NCBI RefSeq assembly: GCF_000004075.3
Contig: NC_026661.2
Coordinates: forward strand, 1,860,001-1,924,000
From: Cucumis sativus
Lineage: Eukaryota; Streptophyta; Magnoliopsida; Cucurbitales; Cucurbitaceae
Direction: 5' to 3'
Length of the DNA: 64,000 bases
Position numbers and translations under genes: made by a program. Position 1 is the first letter of the stretch. The number at the start of each line of letters is the position of its first letter. A model generated the notes under the pieces. The model saw nothing but the letters and a program-made list of their open reading frames with translations. It made no database searches and was not told the DNA's origin. Of the stretch, positions 38,050-56,000 are shown in pieces.

Positions 38050-38103
38050 CCTTCTTCACAACCAAGAAACCCCAAATACAGGATGAAGAAAGAAAAAGAA
38101 AAA

Positions 38104-38142
<39 letters not shown>

Positions 38143-38410
38143 AAAAAACAGTAATCGGTGAAAAGGGGCAGAAGAGAAGGGGTAAAAGTGAAGAAAAACA
38201 AAGAGAAAGAACAGCAAACAGAGAAGAAAAAACCAGATTTGAGAGGGTATGGAGGAAAACTAAGGTGTGAGAGAAAGGGGAGAGGGGTTTGTAAAAAAAA
38301 AAAAAAAAAAGAAAAAATTGATCTATTTGGTTGTGAAGAAGACGAAGAAGAACAAAGAGGGAAAGAAATGAAAGGGGAAGAGAGAGAAGTGTTCTAGGAA
38401 GCGAGTAGTG
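38050..38410 (-). promoter_or_regulatory. GIP1-like 5' leader with a (GA)n/(CT)n tract
   Basis: Purine-rich on the + strand, so CT-rich in the transcript sense, including a (GA)n run of about 15 units at 38109-38138 some 60-90 bases upstream of the ATG, and an A-run around 38293-38311. CT-rich leaders are common in constitutively expressed plant genes and such tracts bind BPC/GAGA-type factors. No TATA box stands out. Confidence 0.45.
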
Positions 38411-40730
38411 TAATAGAGGAGTTTAGGGCTTTTTGGGGATTTCACCATTCTTTTTTTTCATATTTGTTTATTATTATTATTATTATTATTTGTAATAATA
38501 TGAGAAAGAAAATTACATGAAATGTCTTTTAAGGATATGCTGTCCGGCTGAATTAGAAATCATACATTAGGTTTAATTCAATTGCTTTTCATTTAAATAT
38601 TCTAATACCTTATCAGTATGCCATCCTCCATTGTCAAAACCAACCTTATGAGTTGCACCAGAGTCTACTTCAACATCACATATTTAATTCTTTCATTCAC
38701 AATAAAAAAAATTGTATCACTTAATTTGGATATCAAATATACTGTGCAAGAGTCTATTTTATTGGATTTATTGTGTTTTTTTAAGTTGGATTCATATTCG
38801 ACATTCACCTTCACAGTTTTTTCTTATTCTTTTTCAATTCAATAGTTATAGGGTGAAAGATCGAATCATAAACTATAGAGTCGTAATTGGGATATGTTTA
38901 CAAAAAAAAATGTATTAGTCAATAAATTGTTGTTGTTTGAATTTTGTTCAAGCGTAAGAGTGGTGAAAACAATATCAATTCAAATTGAAGTTTGAAATTT
39001 GTCGAACAACATGAACCACTTAGATTGCATTTTCTTTAGTTCAATTATTTTAATCATTTGAGTTATATTTTCTTTTTGTAATCCATACATATGAGGTTGA
39101 AAAATTCAAACTTTTGATCGATCACTAGATTCCAACATCGAAATAATTTGTTGACATTACAATATCTTAACTAAAAGAATTGTGTTTAATTAGACATTAC
39201 TGAATTGATATAATCTTTTAAGCTCATGTTGACAAAATGACATTTGTCTTTTAAAAAATATGCTATGGTTGCCTTTGCTACATTAATGTTAATAGTCATA
39301 TTCATATTAATTTTATTTTTTCAACAAATATTTATATTTGTTAACGCTTGCTATTTTGTTGACATTGCAGTTCGATAATACTATAAATCACAAATTAAAA
39401 TGCTTAAGCAAAAATAAAAACAAGTTATCATACTCGTTTACCTAATTCTTAATAAGTAACGCACGAACAAGTCAGATCAGTCGCACGATATTAATGATGA
39501 ATGACATAATTATAACAAACTTACTTAAATACAACAAATAACCGTCGTATGTCTTCTTTGCACCATGAATTACACTTGTCTCATTAAACTCAAGTTCAAG
39601 TAGGATAACACAAATAAGTTTACTATTAAACTTGGTAGATAGTCGCATTATTCGAGCCTATTACAAAATGTGTCACATCATTCATATATAAAGTATCATT
39701 TAACATTTACTATTAATATACATTCATTATCACACATGTATATAGAACGTAAATAAGTATATCTATGCATGACAACTATATCTAAATAGTTATAATGCAT
39801 ACAACAAGAGATCATTTAACTCTTAAAAAGATATTCATCAAGAATGGAAATGCATGACAAATATAATTGTTTAGCCTCAATGATTTTCACATACTTATGC
39901 ACAAAAATCTCCCGAACTAAAACACGATATATTAATCCTTTTATAATCACGTTAGAATAATTCTTAATTTTTTTATGTTCCCAATTAAAATAGATATTGT
40001 AATAATGTTATATTTTACCATTTCTTTTAAGAGGGTAATTTTTTAAACCTAATAATCAAACTCAATTTAAAATTATTTGTAAATTTGACAAACAGATTTA
40101 GTTTTTGAAATTTATTAACTAGACACGTAATTAATTATTGTTCTCAATAGTGTTTAATCAATAAAATTAACTTTAATTTGTTAGTAGTATTGAATCTCCT
40201 ACCTTATGAAATAACTTTACAAAGTCTATATGTCCATTTTTCTACCTCTCTAAGTTTGTTATACATTACAAAAACAATAAAAAGACACTATCATCTGAGT
40301 TGAAGGATATAATCAATCAATTTGATATAATAATCAATATAGTTGTTTATTATAAGAATTTTTGTATGTAGGAAATCACAATTCACAAACTAAAATAATT
40401 ATAATTTGTGCTTGTCTTGTAGTTGAAATTACATTCCCTAATCTAAAAAGACGCTAATAAACTAAAGACGATACAATATATTTGAAAAAATGAATCAAAT
40501 CCTACCCTTTACCATTTTCAAATTTTAATCAATTTGAATCTAGTATCGAGATCAATGAGGACTAAAGAGACGTTTTTTAGTAAAAATTAAACCATATTAT
40601 TGATAGATATATATGAACAAGAACCCTACTTTTATTGTATTTTGCACTATATATTCTTAGTTTAAAGACATTTTTATTTGAACGGTAGACATTGTTTTAT
40701 GAACATGAGCAGTAGATATTTTTTTTAAAT
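38410..40730. other. Intergenic, AT-rich
   Basis: No gene is seen. It contains an (ATT)n microsatellite at about 38469-38490 and otherwise unstructured AT-rich sequence. Confidence 0.5.
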
Positions 40731-40742
40731 ATTATGAAAAAA

Positions 40743-41250
40743 TTAACGAGAGCCAAACAAACAGCACGGTAGGAGAATCAATCCGACACAACCCCCTCCA
40801 ACAACATCAACATGAGAGGGGAACAAAACAAACCCTACAACTACTCCAAGAAATAGCCATTGAGCAAGACGGTGAACAACATCATTCGCAAAAAGATGCC
40901 CCAAGAGACAAAACAAGGACCTAGATGCACCGAGAGACAAACACAAGGACCTAGTGTCCGAAATAAAACAATACAATACATATTCAATAAATCAACACCC
41001 GCACCATTAATAGAGTTATAAGTTAAGCACAATCAGACTCCAACAAATAAGGGGATGGAACTAAATATCAAACCTAGATAGATAACCCTTTAATCACAAC
41101 AAGAACTTTCAGATTTTTTGTGTCCCAATTTGATGCCACCTTCTCACACCCACCAAGGATAAGCAATCGGATGGATTCACGGATGAAAATCAGCCAATGC
41201 CCTCGCACTTAGACGCATCATGATCTTTCAGCAACCTAAATCAGGTAGAG
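40743..41250 (-). pseudogene. Degenerate LINE-like RNase H fragment
   Basis: A GC-richer island on the minus strand encodes pieces typical of the C-terminal RNase H domain of plant non-LTR retrotransposons or the derived RVT_3 family: an ESDC element and LITLINGAG near 41005-41045 (interrupted by a stop), then ANDVVHRLAQW at about 40855-40890. Reading frames are broken by stops and shifts, and a roughly 35-bp imperfect tandem duplication lies between the two (about 40900-40960). It is interpreted as a dead retroelement remnant, not a gene. Confidence 0.4.
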
Positions 41251-43860
41251 ACCACGGTCTATAACTCAACAAGCTCCTCTCTAGGGTATTATAGGGATAA
41301 AAGAAACCTACACAACACACTAAGTGATCGAACTCCTCCGTATGAAAGGAGACTTTCCCAACAACTGACTCATAAAAAAAATGATATTGCTCGAATTCAC
41401 GATAGATCTACCCATCCCACCCAACGTAGGATTTAGATGTATGAATTTTGAAATGTTTTAAAGTTAAATATATGTGTTTGATTCATGAATTTTGTATAAA
41501 TCGAACTACAATAACTACTTAACAAAATGTAAAAAATAATTAACGTACCTATAAATTGAATAATGTATTATTTTTCAACCTACTGTTGTATTGATTAATT
41601 ATTATCTCTCGCCTTTAATAAAAACAATTGAAATTTTGTATATTAAACATTAACTAAAATATTTAATTCAATTACTTATTAAAATAATTAGAACATTAAT
41701 AGTTAATTGTTCAATTTTATATAAATAATTAATATAAGATGAAGTAAAAAATATTGACAGTAAATGTATTAGTTGAAATTTAACAAGTTGAAATAATACT
41801 TTTATATTTAATAATTAATAGACACTAATTTATAGATTAATCAAACCATAATGATCATATAACAAAATTTCAAAAGGAGGATGTTAGAGAAACATTTACA
41901 ATTTCTAAATCTTTTCTAGATAGGTATTTTATTTTTGGAAGTCAAATCATATTTAATTTGTTTTACTTAAAGAAAACTTTTGATATATGTATATATTCAA
42001 TCTAAATATGATATCAAATTAAAGGATTTAAATTTATGGCCCATAATTTTGTGGAGAAAATAGAACTCCCAAGTTCAACCTCATATATATTGATAGTTAA
42101 AAGAAATACAAAGTTCATAATAGAAAAAATATATATTATCATGGTATTGTATATATTTTGAGTATTCACTTTCATATTAGCATGATTTATGTTTGAAAAA
42201 ATGGCTGTTGTCTAAATAAGATGGGTAGCAAAATTTGTAAAATGTTTATTGAAAATATGGTGTGAATGGTAAATAATATAGATTGCTTTTTGAGATTTTA
42301 GTTGATGATTTAAATAGTATAGATTGAGCTCTACAATTGTAGTCATTAATTTCTTTTATTAAGTATAATTGGAGGTACGAATATTTGATTTTTTTTTTTG
42401 TTGCATAGTAAAGATAGAGTTACAAATTTTTTGATTTGATTAAATCCTAATGTTTATACTCTGTCAAAGTTTTGTTGATAGATTTTTATTATTATTTAAG
42501 AATCAAATTAAACATTCGTTTCAAATTTGAATTGAGTATAAATGATTAGATATTAACCCTTTTAACTCATATTTTACTTTTAATTAAAAGTTTCGATCTA
42601 TCTCACTTTAATATTTTAGAAAAAAATGATTGAATAATACGTTTTTTTAATTTTTTAATATTTTTTTTTTTGTTAGTCAATATATTTATAAGAATAGACT
42701 TAGTTTATATTTGATTTTGAAAAGGTATCTTTTTAGTTTTTAAAATAGGTAGAGGAAGTGCCTCAAATATATTTATATTTTTTTATTTTAAATAATTATA
42801 TAATATTTTAAATAAAAATATTAATGTTTAAAAATCACACTATCTAAAACTATTTTTTAAATTTTTGAATATTATATAAATATTTGTAGAAAAATCAAAT
42901 AAAAAAGTATGTAGGACCTCTTACACCAATCTTCTAAAATTCAACGGTTAAAAAGGTACATTTTGAAAACTCAACTACTAAAAATTTAAATTGGTACAAC
43001 TAAGATAAAGTAAATTTAAAATAGAAAAAGGTGATCCATGGAAAAATAACAAAAAAAATTATTGAAAAAAATAGTAAATTTAAAAAACAATGACCTTATG
43101 ATTATCGTCTGATAGTCTAATGATTACCGTTTGATAGCCGATATAACTAATTTTGTTATATTCACAATATGCAAAAAAAAATATGCACCGTTAACTGTTT
43201 TTTTTCTAAATATTTTTGTCATTTGATGCAATTTTCCTAAAAAAAATGATATTGTATAAAAAGGTATTTGTAAACAAAAATGAAGCCAACCAAAGATCAA
43301 AGTTGACTCGGTAAAGGAGGGTGGGCATAGGCCCAACTCAAGCCAGAAACCTTAGTCAAGGTAAAGGACGACCCTGGCTAAATGCTCGATAGTGCATGTT
43401 TTGACTCAATAAGGTCAATTTATTATCCAAATGCTTACTCGATGTCGACCCTAGCTGAATACAAATTGCACATCTTTGGTCTAGTTGATTATCTAATTAT
43501 CTAAGACAGAATTGAAAACCCTAAAAAACATACTAAATTAATTTTATCTATAAATACATTATTAATCTTTATATAAGATAAATTTAAGTCTAACTCTCAA
43601 ATTCTTTTTAGCTTCCCTACACTCTTTTTATTTAGGCATTAAAGTGTGTGACAAGCACTAAAATCACATTATTCTCGAGTTCAAATAAATTCACTGAATT
43701 AAAAATAAAATTTTAATATTTTAAAGAAAATAGAAACTTTACAACCAAATTATGAAACCACAAATTTTGTAATTTCTTAAAAAATCAACACAAATTTAAG
43801 AAACAAAAAGTGAGCATCCAACCACTACATGTTGATCGCAAGGGCCAATCAAAGGGCTCC
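41250..43860. other. Intergenic, AT-rich with eroded insertions
   Basis: Mostly AT-rich DNA without genes. A more GC-balanced patch at about 43290-43500 (GACTCGGTAAAGGAGG, later GATGTCGACCCTAGC) resembles old retroelement sequence but carries no domain I can identify. Confidence 0.4.
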
Positions 43861-43878
43861 ACCTAAAAGCATTAGCGG

Positions 43879-43980
43879 CACGTGCTGTTTAGTTTTGCAT
43901 CACCCTAACTATGGGCACGTGGCGCACGCGTGATTTGAGATGCTACGTGGCAGTATTTCTTTAATATAAAAGCTCATTAT
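43879..43980 (+). promoter_or_regulatory. LACS8-like promoter: G-boxes and TATA box
   Basis: CACGTG occurs at 43879-43884 and 43916-43921, followed by CACGCGTG at about 43925-43932 and CTACGTGG at 43943-43950, then a TATA box TATAAA at 43975-43980. The cluster of ACGT cores just upstream of TATA suggests control by bZIP or bHLH factors (ABA, light). The leader that follows (about 44000-44933) contains short AGCACCGCC repeats near 44253-44275 and at least one 5'UTR intron ending at the TTTATAG before 44921. Confidence 0.6.
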
Positions 43981-44933
43981 TTGGATGCCAAGATTACCCT
44001 CATACTAACCCCTTAAAAGGCTACCCCGATTGGGGGCTTTTTCGTAATCTTTCAAACCTCCCGCCCATTTCATCTCTACAAGTCGGAATCCACTGGCCTC
44101 CGGCAACCACCGTAGAAGCTTCTCCCGGCGGTTGGTAGCTTCGTCTTCGAAAGTCAGTAATTCGCCTTCCTTCTTACCTCTCAATTACAGCTAAATTTTA
44201 TGTTTTCTTTCATTCTCCGTTCGTTTTCATGGTTTCTTATTGCTATAGAAGCACAGCACCGCCAGCACCGCCAGCACCTCTCTTTCACCTCTGATTCAAG
44301 GTTCACTGTTTGTATGATTTCGTTTTCTTTTGTTCTTGAGTTTCTTTAGATTTAGTTCGATGAACTCATGGATTGAGTTTTTCTTTGTTTTGTATCGAGC
44401 TTGTAGATTATTTATTCAAAAAGCAGAGTTGTGATGTGATATGAAGTTCCAACATGCTCAGTTTGTGATAAATACTGTATTTTGCGTATGCTATTCTTGT
44501 TTAGGGTTTAATAGCTTAAAATACGTTCGTGATCTTAAACTGTTTCTTATAATTTCAAAACGAAGTTCAAATGTTCAGCGTCCTCTGTTTTCTTCTATTA
44601 ATCATATAAAATTTTCCATATGTTTTGTTTTCTTCACTGTTTTCTCCCCCCATTTTCTGTATTTTACTTGTTTTCCATTTCATCTGGCAATTGAAGATAA
44701 CTGAGATTGGGTCGTCGCTTGAAAGATTTATTGAGTTGTGCCCTCGATCTTTTTCATTGCAGTGAAGCTGTTTTCGTCATGGATTTTGAGCCGTTGTTTT
44801 GTGTATGCCGTTTTCTTGGTATAATTGTAGAGATAAACTGGGGATTCTGATATACTAAGTATTTTTTTTGTACTCTGCTGTGATTTGAGAAATGATTATT
44901 TCACTAACTATAAATTTATAGGGACATACATTC

Positions 44934-50161
<5,228 letters not shown>

Positions 50162-51468
50162 TTAAATACTGCCAAACTTTTCACTTTAGTACACATCACA
50201 TGGATCTCCACACACTTAATGAAGCTTACTAGCATTACTCCTCGCTGAAATTAGTGTAAATAAAGAAAAATAATAACCTTGTCTGGTTTGTATATATAAT
50301 GTGATAGACATGAATAAGTAGATTGCAATATATATTCTGCATCTAAATAAACAGGGTTAGAAATAGAGATGGAGCTTTTCATTTTTATTGTGGATTTGGT
50401 TCTATTATTTTTGCCTCTCATTTGTCATTCGCACAAAGTGGACATTTTAGAAGTTCATAGACTGTCAAATTTGATATAAAGATCCTAGAGGAATTGAAAT
50501 TAAGACCTTCATTAGATATTAGATATATTCTCTCTTTTGTAAAATCAAAACTGATTTAGAAAGGAAAAAAGAAAGATTTCAAAGTATTTGGTTATATTTG
50601 CAAAACTTAAAAAGAAAAATACTAGGTGTTCAATTATACTAAATATCGTTGCTACAACAAGCAATGAAACAACATTTTGCAATAACTTCTCAAAAAAAAA
50701 AGAAAATCATGCTAGGTTGATTTACCTAAATATAGTTTAGGTCAAATGTTTGTTTGTTGTTTGTTGTTTGTTGTTTTTTCTTTATGAAGTACTGTAATTT
50801 GGGTGGTGGCTCCCAACTTAAGAACTCGACTTCTTGGGTTGAGATTTGTTCTATTTTAGGTCATCCATTTGTAAATAATTTGATTGACTTTCCAAATATT
50901 TTTCCTCTCTCTTTTGTTTTTTAGGTTTAAGTTTTAATGGGAGTTGTAAGGTAAATTTTAATTTCTTTATTAGGTTTCCATTTTTATTTAGAAAGTTAGA
51001 GATCAAATTGGATGTAAATTCAAAAGTCAAAGTACTGTATTGGCATACACTGATATCAAATGAAATATATTCAAAACTTAGTACTACAAAAAGTACAAAT
51101 TTAGTTTATCCACAAAATTACTATTATTATTTTTACTAAACTTTACATAGCTCAATTTAATGAACTCTAATTCTGAGATTTATTGATATTTTTAGATTTG
51201 TGAAAGGGTAATTAGAATGAATAGTACATCAAAAATTAATAATCAATAATCTATTTGTAATGAATTTTATCACCCGTGCTAAATTTAAGCTTTTATTATT
51301 TCGAGTTTGTTGTTATATTTACAATCGTAATCTTAGAATTTATTGATTTTTCATTTCTTTTTACATTTGTTGAATAGTATAAAACACCTAGACAATATTT
51401 TAGGAGAATTTTATAAAATAAGATAAGATTTAAAAATACCTTTTGTATGAATCACGATGAAAATTAAA

Positions 51469-51549
51469 ACTTTGTCAAAGTCACAAGCATTATTCACTTT
51501 GTCAAAGTCACAAGCATTATTCACTTTGTCAAAGTCACAAGCATTATTC
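51469..51549. repeat. 27-bp tandem repeat, 3 copies
   Basis: Three back-to-back, apparently identical 27-bp units beginning ACTTTGTCAAAGTCACAAGC. Each unit contains the near-palindrome CTTTGTCAAAG. Confidence 0.92.
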
Positions 51550-51619
51550 TCTGATATATGCTTTTGGTCAGTCGTGCGTTGTGTTCCGTCATGAATGGTC
51601 TTATCACTTTAAATTAAGT

Positions 51620-51681
51620 ACTCTTTTGAATTTGCGTATAAAAAACAACTACTCTTTTGAATTTGCGTATAAAAAACAACT
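51620..51681. repeat. 31-bp tandem repeat, 2 copies
   Basis: Two adjacent identical 31-bp units beginning ACTCTTTTGAATTTGCG. A recent local duplication. Confidence 0.92.
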
Positions 51682-52342
51682 ATTTCATAATGGTTTCTCT
51701 TTTTTAGAAGCATTTCTTTTGATTTTTTAAAATTATTTAAAATGTGATTTTCTTATCCAAAGTAATTACTCTTTAAATTTAAAGGATAAAATTGTTTGAG
51801 TATAATCTCAATTTGTTGGCCTCGTATATTTAACATATGTGTGTTTTTATGCTTTGATATAGTTTTGATTTCGATAACAACTTCAAGGAGATATTTCAAT
51901 TACAATTTTTATTCTTGATAACAAACAACAAAAAAATTGGATAAAAGTTGCTCATGCCTCCTATTGCCATATTCTAGTTGACTTTTTTTTTTTTTTTTGT
52001 AGTTTTGAAAATTTATATTCTTTAGAAAACTATTGCATATACTAATCCAAACATTTAATATTGATCACAATTGAAACCAACTATTTTCTCCAATTTATTT
52101 AGGGGCTATAAAGCACGTGTCCTCCTCACATTATCGATTTTTGTATTTTAATATTAAATTTGAAGTATTAAATTATAATATAATTATTAAATTTAGTTTA
52201 ATTTTGCTTAATTCTTGATTAAATGGTCGTGAAATCTTGACTGCTACAATTATTTTTATTTTAAATATCAATAATTTTCTTTCCATAAATATTAAGTTTT
52301 TTCATAAATTGTCACGAAATAGTTTTCATTCCAAATTTCAAT

Positions 52343-52440
52343 AATTTTCTTTTTCAAAATATCAAATTTCTTTCTAAATTTGAATGATTTTAATTTTCTT
52401 TTTCAAAATATCAAATTTCTTTCTAAATTTGAATGATTTT
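52343..52440. repeat. 49-bp tandem repeat, 2 copies
   Basis: Two adjacent, apparently identical 49-bp units beginning AATTTTCTTTTTCAAAATAT. A more diverged partial relative lies about 80 bp upstream. Confidence 0.88.
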
Positions 52441-53008
52441 CTAAAATGACGATAATTTAATTTTTCTTTTTAAATTTTAATTATTTTCCACGAGGAAGAT
52501 AATTTGATTTCCTAAAAAGAAGAATTTTAAAAATAAGAGGAAAAAACTTTATCAAAAAATCATAATTTTATTATGTAACAACTTTTTAAAAAAATACAAG
52601 AAAGTCGGTGATCCAAACTTTTACTCTATAATATATAATGCAAATTTTAAATTTACATATTTATATTATAAAAAAATCATATGAAAATTGTCAATATTTC
52701 TTTATTGCTACAAAATAGAGTGAATGTTATTAAAGTATAAGTAAAATGTAATGATATATTTTAAAATATTTTTTAATGTGTTCACTATATAATGGTGGGT
52801 GACTCGCCGAGAACGAGAAGTGTGGTGTAGTTTAAGGAAAATGTTAATATTAATAAAGAGAGAACTAATTTGAAAGATTAATTTTATAAAGCCAAAATGA
52901 AATTGTGGCGCGAGTACAACAACCATTAAGAAACGATCAACGTCTTTTTATCGACTTCTCTCTTCAGATAAGGTTTATTTTCTATCTCTCTCGTCTTTGA
53001 GCTCAGCC

Positions 53009-56000
53009 ATGGCTGAAGCTTCAAGGGTTTTCAATTCTTCCCTTCTTCCCAACTTTCGTCCACTTCAAAACACTCTTTCAACCAAGCCCCACACTGCAAC
53101 TTTTCGCAGACACTCAATCAACTGCTCCGTCTCCACCACTGACGGTGCCAGAGTGGCAGCCACCGGCCCCATTCCATGGGGTTGCGAAATCGATTCGTTG
53201 GAGAACGCTTCTGCTCTTCAGAAATGGTTGTCGGAGTCTGGCTTACCTGACCAGAAGATGTCGATTCAGAGAGTGAATGTTGGAGAGAGAGGGCTTGTGG
53301 CTTTGAAGAATGTTAGGAAAGGGGAGAAGTTACTGTTTGTGCCGCCTTCTCTCGTTATCTCTGCAGAATCGGTTAGTTTTCTTCATTGGGAGTTCGTAAA
53401 ATGGCAGAATTTTGCACCAATTGTTACTTAATGGTACTCTTGTGGGAATGTTTTAGTTGTCTGCAAACTGTTCGGTGAATTTTGTTTAAGTCGTTTTCAT
53501 TGTGGTACCGGATTATGGTGTTGGGTTGTATAGCGACCAATCGTGTCTAAGTTTAGCTTCTTTTTGTTTATTATTATTATCTTTTTTTTAAAGATATGAG
53601 TAGTTGTGTTTGAATGGAAAGTGGGCAGATGAAATCAATCCTCCTCTTTCAAGGAGCAACAGAGGAGCAAAATTAGAAATTTGCACTGGCAAACCATTTT
53701 TTATGATTCCTTTCTTTTGTAAATTTCATACATCAATTAAAATTGTTTCTCATAAAAAGAAAAAGAAAGGCTAATTGCCCTTGGACTAACCACGTTGCAA
53801 TTTTGGGATGGTTGGAGTAAACTACACGAATGATTTTAAGTGAACTAGGCTTGTAATTTGACTTCTTTGGTGGGGAGTGTGCAAGCGTTGCCTTTGCAAC
53901 TTAACTTCAAGGTTATGGTTTTTCATTATCATCTAAGCTTATAAACCAACAATATAGCCTTTTCCACCTTCTTCCAATTGGAAAACGAAAAATGCTACAC
54001 CAGTAAATGCCTTCCCAATCTCAGCTTGTCTCTTTGTTTTCTATGTTAGGAGTGGAGCTGCCCTGAGGCTGGGGAGGTGTTAAAACGTAATTCAGTACCA
54101 GATTGGCCACTTATTGCAACCTACTTGATAAGTGAAGCAAGTCTAATGAAATCATCAAGATGGAACAACTATATATCAGCCTTACCTCGGCAACCTTATT
54201 CACTTTTGTACTGGTCAGTTGCTTTATGGTCAAGCAACTTTATCTTTTTGTGTGCCTGGACTTTTATACCTAGTCCTCACTAATGTAGCTTCTCTTTTAT
54301 CATTTCAGGACACGTGAAGAGCTAGATCGATATCTAGAAGCATCAGAGATCAGAGAAAGGGCAATAGAAAGGATCACAAATGTTGTAGGAACGTAAGGCC
54401 ACATTTTCTCTTTGCTTATTTTCCTATTAAGTTTAGTTAAACTGCTATATGCTAGAATTTTCAATCAGTAGCCTAAATTCTCGTAGTACATCATTCTGTT
54501 GTTAATTAAATAATAATTTGTACTCTGTGATTTCTGGTTCAGATACAATGATTTAAGCATCAGGGTATTTTCTAAACATCCCGAATTATTCCCCGAGGAG
54601 GTATTAAGTTCTATGTTCTCCAAGAAGTTTTCGCACTATCATTTTATAACTTTGCTTTATTCATACTGGAATATGTTCAACCTCTTTTTGTCCAACTGGT
54701 GTCAACTCTGCTAAAACACCATTGTGTTCATCTATTTTTTTGGAACGGAGATGAAACCTCTCTATTTTTTTAAAACCATTGTGTTCATCTATTCATTTAG
54801 GTTTTGGCATTGAAGAGAAAATGGTGTAAACCAAAATCTAAATTTGTATGAAATGACACTCTTCTTCAATTAGGGGAGGAGCTTTCTTCATAGTGGAAGT
54901 GATTACAGGAATGTGAGAGAATGTTATAACAATCAAACTAGCTAAAGATTCACTACCTAACTCTAAGCTAGTTAGAAAAATAAGGCCTCACACTACACCA
55001 GTAAACTTGTTTTCGGCTCAGGTTTGTCTATTAAAATATCTATTCTCTTGAGAAGAGTTTTGATCAACCAAAAAACCAACAAGTTCTTGATCAACTTTAA
55101 GCACATATTTATTTTTAAGCGGAGACAAAACATTTTTTAAAGCACATTACAGTACAGTTCTTTTCAATTTAACATTTAGTTCCTGGGGGACCTGGTTTAG
55201 CCATTTAATAATTATGTCTACATTATTCAATTTCAATTGCTACATTTTAGGGAAAAATGCAAATTTATAGTTTTGGTTGCCATACAATTATGTACATAAA
55301 TACGTTCCAGTCCTTGAGCAAACCCCAATTTACTCAACTCTTGTTTTCTTGAAAAATGAAAGATAACTATATTCTTCCTGGATATTTGATTTTCAGGTAT
55401 TCAATATTGAAACTTTCAAGTGGTCGTTTGGGATTCTTTTCTCCCGCTTGGTAAGTTCATTTAATCAAATACTATGCTGTAAAGTATGTGGTATGCTTAA
55501 TAATTGGAGATCAAGGCATAAAACTATGTTATAGGGATTAATTTGGAAACAACTTGGTTGCACTTCTGAAATGGTATTCATCTATTGAAACTGTAAAAGC
55601 CTTAACTTTTAGTTTATTTTATTTTTTAACATCTATCTTTGCTGCCCCTTTCTTTATATATATTTTTTGTCCATATGTAATTTGAATGCTGACAAGATAA
55701 CATTTCTCTCAAGCCCAGGTTCGGTTACCCTCTATGGATGGAAAGGTTGCATTGGTTCCCTGGGCTGATATGCTGAATCATAACTGTGAGGTACGCTGAT
55801 TGGTATTTTTCTAAAGCCGTGAGTTGAGCTGCAGAATTGAAATTTAACCCTTGCAACTATGAATGCTGCCTCAGGTGGAGACTTTCTTGGATTATGATAA
55901 AGCATCCCAAGGTGTTGTCTTTACAACAGATCGAGCATACCAACCAGGTGAGCAGGTAAAAGAACATTTAAAATTTTCATCATGGATGAATCTGATGGAA

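Larger units (their letters stand above)
50162..52960. other. Intergenic, repeat-rich spacer
   Basis: No gene is seen between LACS8 and LSMT. The stretch contains three separate short tandem duplications within about 1 kb (51469-51549, 51620-51681, 52343-52440) and AT-rich low-complexity sequence. Confidence 0.5.

Noticed and set aside
38158-38397. Lys/Glu-rich open frame
   Set aside because: It lies antisense in the purine-rich leader of the GIP1-like gene and reflects base composition.
52997-53008. Upstream start for the LSMT gene
   Set aside because: The apparent start is a TTG codon; the first ATG is at 53009 and begins a plausible transit peptide.
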